Below are positions 7,156-9,853 of a stretch of 9,853 bases of DNA, in pieces. The number at the start of each line of letters is the position of its first letter. The first letter of the stretch is position 1. A program made the translations under genes and the position numbers. Under the pieces are notes generated by a model, which worked only from the letters and a program-made list of their open reading frames with translations, did not search any database and had not been told where the DNA came from. Source of the stretch: Rickettsiales bacterium (GTDB taxonomy: Bacteria > Pseudomonadota > Alphaproteobacteria > Rickettsiales > UBA3002); the NCBI GenBank assembly GCA_002725445.1, contig PBPD01000165.1, positions 1 to 9,853 on the forward strand, written 5' to 3'.

Positions 7156-8702
7156 GCAAAAGCTTTTATATCACCACACCCATTTACTATGTGAACGACA
7201 AGCCGCATCTGGGGCATGCCTACACGTCGATTGCATGCGATGCGCTGGCACGCTATCTGCGACTGGATGGGTATGACGTCAAATTTGTCACTGGCACAGA
7301 CGAGCATGGCCAAAAGGTAGAAAAATCAGCTGATAAAGCAGGCGTGCCGCCGCAGGCATTTGTGGATGAGGTGGCCGAGCATTTTCGTGAGTTGACCGAG
7401 GTGCTGGAGCTGACCAATGATGACTTTATCCGCACCACCGAGGAGCGTCACACCAAAGCGGCACAAGCGTTGTGGGAGAAGCTGAAAGCCAATGACGATA
7501 TCTATCTTGGTAGCTATGCCGGCTGGTATTCGGTGCGTGACGAAGCGTTTTACGCGGAATCCGAGCTGATAGACGGCAAAGCGCCCACTGGCGCCGAGGT
7601 GGAATGGGTAGAAGAGCCAAGCTATTTCTTCCGCCTGTCAAAATATCAGGACCAGCTCATCGCATTTTACGAGAATAATCCTGATGCTATCTTGCCCGCC
7701 AGTCGCCGCAACGAGGTAATGAGTTTTGTAAAAGGTGGGCTGAAAGATTTGTCTATTTCGCGCACTACCTTTTCGTGGGGTGTGCCTGTGCCGGGCGATG
7801 AGGATCACATCATTTATGTGTGGCTGGACGCGCTCACCAACTATCTCGCAGCCATTGGCTATCCGGACACAGAGGCCGAATCATACAAGAAATACTGGCC
7901 AGCTATGCATATGGTGGGTAAGGATATTCTGCGCTTCCACACCGTTTACTGGCCTGCATTCCTGATGTCTGCGGGGCTGGAGCTTCCGTTGCGTGTATTC
8001 GCGCATGGCTGGTGGACGATTGAAGGCGAAAAAATGTCGAAATCGCTCGGCAATGTAGTCGCGCCTACGCATCTGGTGGAAAAATACGGGCTGGATCAGA
8101 CGCGTTACTTCTTGCTGCGCGAAGTGCCGTTTGGCAATGATGGTAATTTCTCACGTCAGGCGTTAATTGATCGCATCAATAGTGATTTAGCGAATAATAT
8201 CGGCAACTTAGCGCAACGCACATTGTCTATGATTCAGAAAAATTGTGGCGGTGTGGTGCCAACGCCGCACGCCGAGCATTTGACCAAAGAGGATGAAACC
8301 CTGCTGGATCTGGTGCAGGTGACGCGGGATGTGACCTCGGATGAGGCGCGCGATGCGATGTTGCGCTGCCGTTTCCATGAAGTGCTGGCCGATATTCTGG
8401 GTATGGCATCGCGTGCCAACGAATATATCGATGAGCAAGCGCCGTGGAAGCAAAAGAAAGAGAATCCACCGCGCATGGAAGCGACCTTATACCATCTGGC
8501 GGAAGCGATCCGTTGCATCGCTATCATGCTGCAGCCATTTGTGCCACATGCCGCTACGCGTTTGCTGGACCAGTTGGCTGTGTCGCCCGATGAGCGCCAG
8601 TTCAAGCATCTGACAACCGAATTTGCTCTGAAGCCCGGCACACCACTGCCTGCGCCAGAAGGGGTGTTCCCACGTTTTCAGGAGCAGGGAGAGGCGGCTT
8701 AA
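7152..8702 (+). CDS. metG: methionyl-tRNA synthetase
   Basis: MetG charges tRNA-Met, including the initiator, with methionine in the cytosol. The 516-residue class I synthetase begins with FYITTPIYYVNDKPHLGHAY (5-24), containing the HIGH-type motif HLGH (19-22). It has WLDALTNYL (224-232), WPAFLMSAGLELP, and the KMSKS loop GEKMSKSLGN (292-301), followed by the anticodon-binding helical domain (about 330-500). Two details are visible. The connective-peptide segment GWYSVRDEAFYAESEL (124-139) has non-Cys residues where zinc-knuckle forms carry CxxC, so no zinc site is expected. The chain also ends near residue 516 without the C-terminal EMAP/Trbp111-like dimerisation domain found in longer enzymes. 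The start overlaps the holB stop (ATGA), with AGGA (7143-7146) five bases upstream. Confidence 0.98.
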   Translation: MSKSFYITTPIYYVNDKPHLGHAYTSIACDALARYLRLDGYDVKFVTGTDEHGQKVEKSADKAGVPPQAFVDEVAEHFRELTEVLELTNDDFIRTTEERHTKAAQALWEKLKANDDIYLGSYAGWYSVRDEAFYAESELIDGKAPTGAEVEWVEEPSYFFRLSKYQDQLIAFYENNPDAILPASRRNEVMSFVKGGLKDLSISRTTFSWGVPVPGDEDHIIYVWLDALTNYLAAIGYPDTEAESYKKYWPAMHMVGKDILRFHTVYWPAFLMSAGLELPLRVFAHGWWTIEGEKMSKSLGNVVAPTHLVEKYGLDQTRYFLLREVPFGNDGNFSRQALIDRINSDLANNIGNLAQRTLSMIQKNCGGVVPTPHAEHLTKEDETLLDLVQVTRDVTSDEARDAMLRCRFHEVLADILGMASRANEYIDEQAPWKQKKENPPRMEATLYHLAEAIRCIAIMLQPFVPHAATRLLDQLAVSPDERQFKHLTTEFALKPGTPLPAPEGVFPRFQEQGEAA

Positions 8703-8703
8703 T

Positions 8704-9501
8704 ATGATGTTAGTAGACTCTCACTGCCATCTGAATTACCCCGAATTTGAGGATATTGAGGCGGTTATCGCACGTGCAGAAGCGAATGATATCAAGCTGA
8801 TGCAGACCATTAGTACCAAGCGCAGCGATTTTGATCAGGTGATTAAGCTCGCCGATACGCATGCGCCGATTTATGCCTCGATTGGTATTCATCCGCACGA
8901 GGCAGAGCATCATCAGGATGTGACGGTAGATGAGCTGGTAGAGCGTGCTAAGCACCCTAAAGTCATTGGTATCGGCGAAACCGGCTTGGATTACTTTTAC
9001 GAACATAGCCCACGCGAAGCGCAGCAAATATTGTTCCGCCGCCATATTGAGGCCTCACGCATAACCGGGCTTCCGTTGATTGTCCATAGCCGTGATGCGG
9101 ATGAAGACACGGTCAATATACTCCATGAGGAATATGAGAAAGGCGCTTTCAGGGGCTTAATCCATTGCTTTAGCTCTACCAAATATCTTGCTGATAAATC
9201 ACTTGAAATAGGCTTTCTAATCTCGCTTTCTGGCATTCTGACATTCAAAAAGTCAGACCAGTTGCGCGATGCTGTATCGCATATTGATCTGAAAGACTTG
9301 TTGGTAGAGACAGATGCGCCTTATTTGGCGCCGGTGCCGCACCGCGGAAAGCCTAATGAGCCAGCGTTTACCCGTCATACCGCGGAATTCCTGGCAGAAA
9401 TGAAGGAAGTTCCGCTCGAGGAAGTTGCACGAATCACAACAGATAATTTTTTCACCCTGTTTGATAAAGCAAAACGCGACGCAGTGGAGCCATGCGCGTA
9501 A
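8704..9501 (+). CDS. tatD: TatD/YcfH-family metal-dependent deoxyribonuclease
   Basis: This is a TIM-barrel amidohydrolase-fold hydrolase of the TatD family; characterised members are metal-dependent DNases (3'-5' exonuclease activity) linked to DNA repair. The 265-residue protein has the complete metal set: DSHCHL with His7 and His9, IGIGETGLDYFY with Glu92, LIVHSRDADEDT with His128, LIHCFSS with His154, and VETDAPYLAP with Asp204. The pattern GIHPHEAE (61-68) is also typical. Two tandem ATGs (8704 and 8707) are possible starts; the first has AGAGG (8690-8694) at 9 bases and is preferred. It lies 1 bp after the metG stop. Adjacency to metG or holB is common across bacteria (ycfH after holB in E. 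coli, yabD near metS in B. subtilis), so this is likely the YcfH subgroup and the DNase role is inferred from family. Confidence 0.94.
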   Translation: MMLVDSHCHLNYPEFEDIEAVIARAEANDIKLMQTISTKRSDFDQVIKLADTHAPIYASIGIHPHEAEHHQDVTVDELVERAKHPKVIGIGETGLDYFYEHSPREAQQILFRRHIEASRITGLPLIVHSRDADEDTVNILHEEYEKGAFRGLIHCFSSTKYLADKSLEIGFLISLSGILTFKKSDQLRDAVSHIDLKDLLVETDAPYLAPVPHRGKPNEPAFTRHTAEFLAEMKEVPLEEVARITTDNFFTLFDKAKRDAVEPCA

Positions 9502-9853
9502 CCATACTTGGTTGCGGCGCATCGGGCGGTGTGCCGCTCATTGGCTGTGACTGCGCTGTCTGTGCGTCAGATAACCCTAAAAACAAGCGTACTCGTGTAT
9601 CCATTCTTATAGAGGTGAACGGGCTGCGTATATTGGTGGATACGCCACCAGATATTAGAATGCAGGCATTGCGGCATAATATTCAATCGGTAGATGCGAT
9701 TATTTATACGCACGCCCATGCTGACCATGTGCACGGGATTGACGATGTGCGATCGTTTAATTTTCATAAGAATGCAGCTATTCCGGTGTTTGCTGATGCG
9801 CAGACGCTAGCGGAGTTGCAGGAACGCTTTGCTTATGCCTTCATGCCGCCTAA
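9492..9853 (+). CDS. MBL-fold metallo-hydrolase, PhnP-like, N-terminal part (3' end outside window)
   Basis: The frame opens at ATG 9492, overlaps the end of tatD by 10 bp, and runs 120 codons with no stop to the window edge. Seen: MRVTILGCGASGGVP, then GCDCAVC with Cys19, Cys21 and Cys24, which resembles the structural zinc cysteines of PhnP. DTPPDIRMQAL (50-60) follows, then the metallo-beta-lactamase motif THAHADH (73-79; His74, His76, Asp78, His79) and GIDDVRSFN. This arrangement matches phosphoribosyl 1,2-cyclic phosphate phosphodiesterase/PhnP relatives. No phosphonate genes are nearby, and stand-alone homologues after tatD are common in Alphaproteobacteria, so the true substrate is unknown; a cyclic phosphodiester is the reasonable inference. 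The start has GGAG only two bases upstream, consistent with coupling to tatD. Confidence 0.88.
   Translation, partial: MRVTILGCGASGGVPLIGCDCAVCASDNPKNKRTRVSILIEVNGLRILVDTPPDIRMQALRHNIQSVDAIIYTHAHADHVHGIDDVRSFNFHKNAAIPVFADAQTLAELQERFAYAFMPP

Noticed and set aside
1..9853. Mobile elements, CRISPR arrays, tRNA or rRNA genes
   Set aside because: No transposase or integrase reading frame, regular repeat-spacer pattern or RNA gene signature was seen; nearly all bases are in recognised protein genes.

Overview
The window is a gene-dense bacterial chromosomal segment with nearly all sequence coding and moderate GC (roughly half, estimated by eye). The gene order rlpA, D-Ala-D-Ala carboxypeptidase, tmk, holB, metG, tatD, MBL-fold hydrolase is one I associate with Alphaproteobacteria. 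A MetRS lacking zinc-knuckle cysteines and the RlpA architecture (lipoprotein, DPBB, long linker, SPOR) fit that. The genus cannot be named from this sequence.

Layout. (1) Positions 1-733, plus strand: the 3' end of queC overlaps a complete queF by ATGA. Together they convert CDG to preQ0 and preQ0 to preQ1 in queuosine biosynthesis. (2) Positions 737-1954, minus strand: a single gene for an AraM/EgsA-type sn-glycerol-1-phosphate dehydrogenase, convergent with queF (3 bp between stops). (3) Positions 1955-2061: a 107-bp divergent intergenic region, the only real non-coding stretch, which should hold the promoters for both flanking genes. (4) Positions 2062-5420, plus strand: a peptidoglycan-remodelling block of MltB-type lytic transglycosylase, RlpA septal lipoprotein and a PBP5-like carboxypeptidase. 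(5) Positions 5421-9853, plus strand: a housekeeping block of thymidylate kinase, DNA polymerase III delta', methionyl-tRNA synthetase, TatD-family deoxyribonuclease and the first 120 codons of a PhnP-like MBL-fold phosphodiesterase that runs off the window.

From 2062 to the end, every junction is between a 10-bp overlap and a 12-bp gap. No intergenic terminator is visible, so all eight plus-strand genes look like one transcription unit with translational coupling, linking wall remodelling to DNA precursor supply, replication and aminoacylation.

I see no mobile element, CRISPR array, tRNA or rRNA, and no convincing new system. The least expected item is the glycerol-1-phosphate dehydrogenase, an activity best known from archaeal lipid synthesis, sitting alone on the opposite strand between two conserved blocks.
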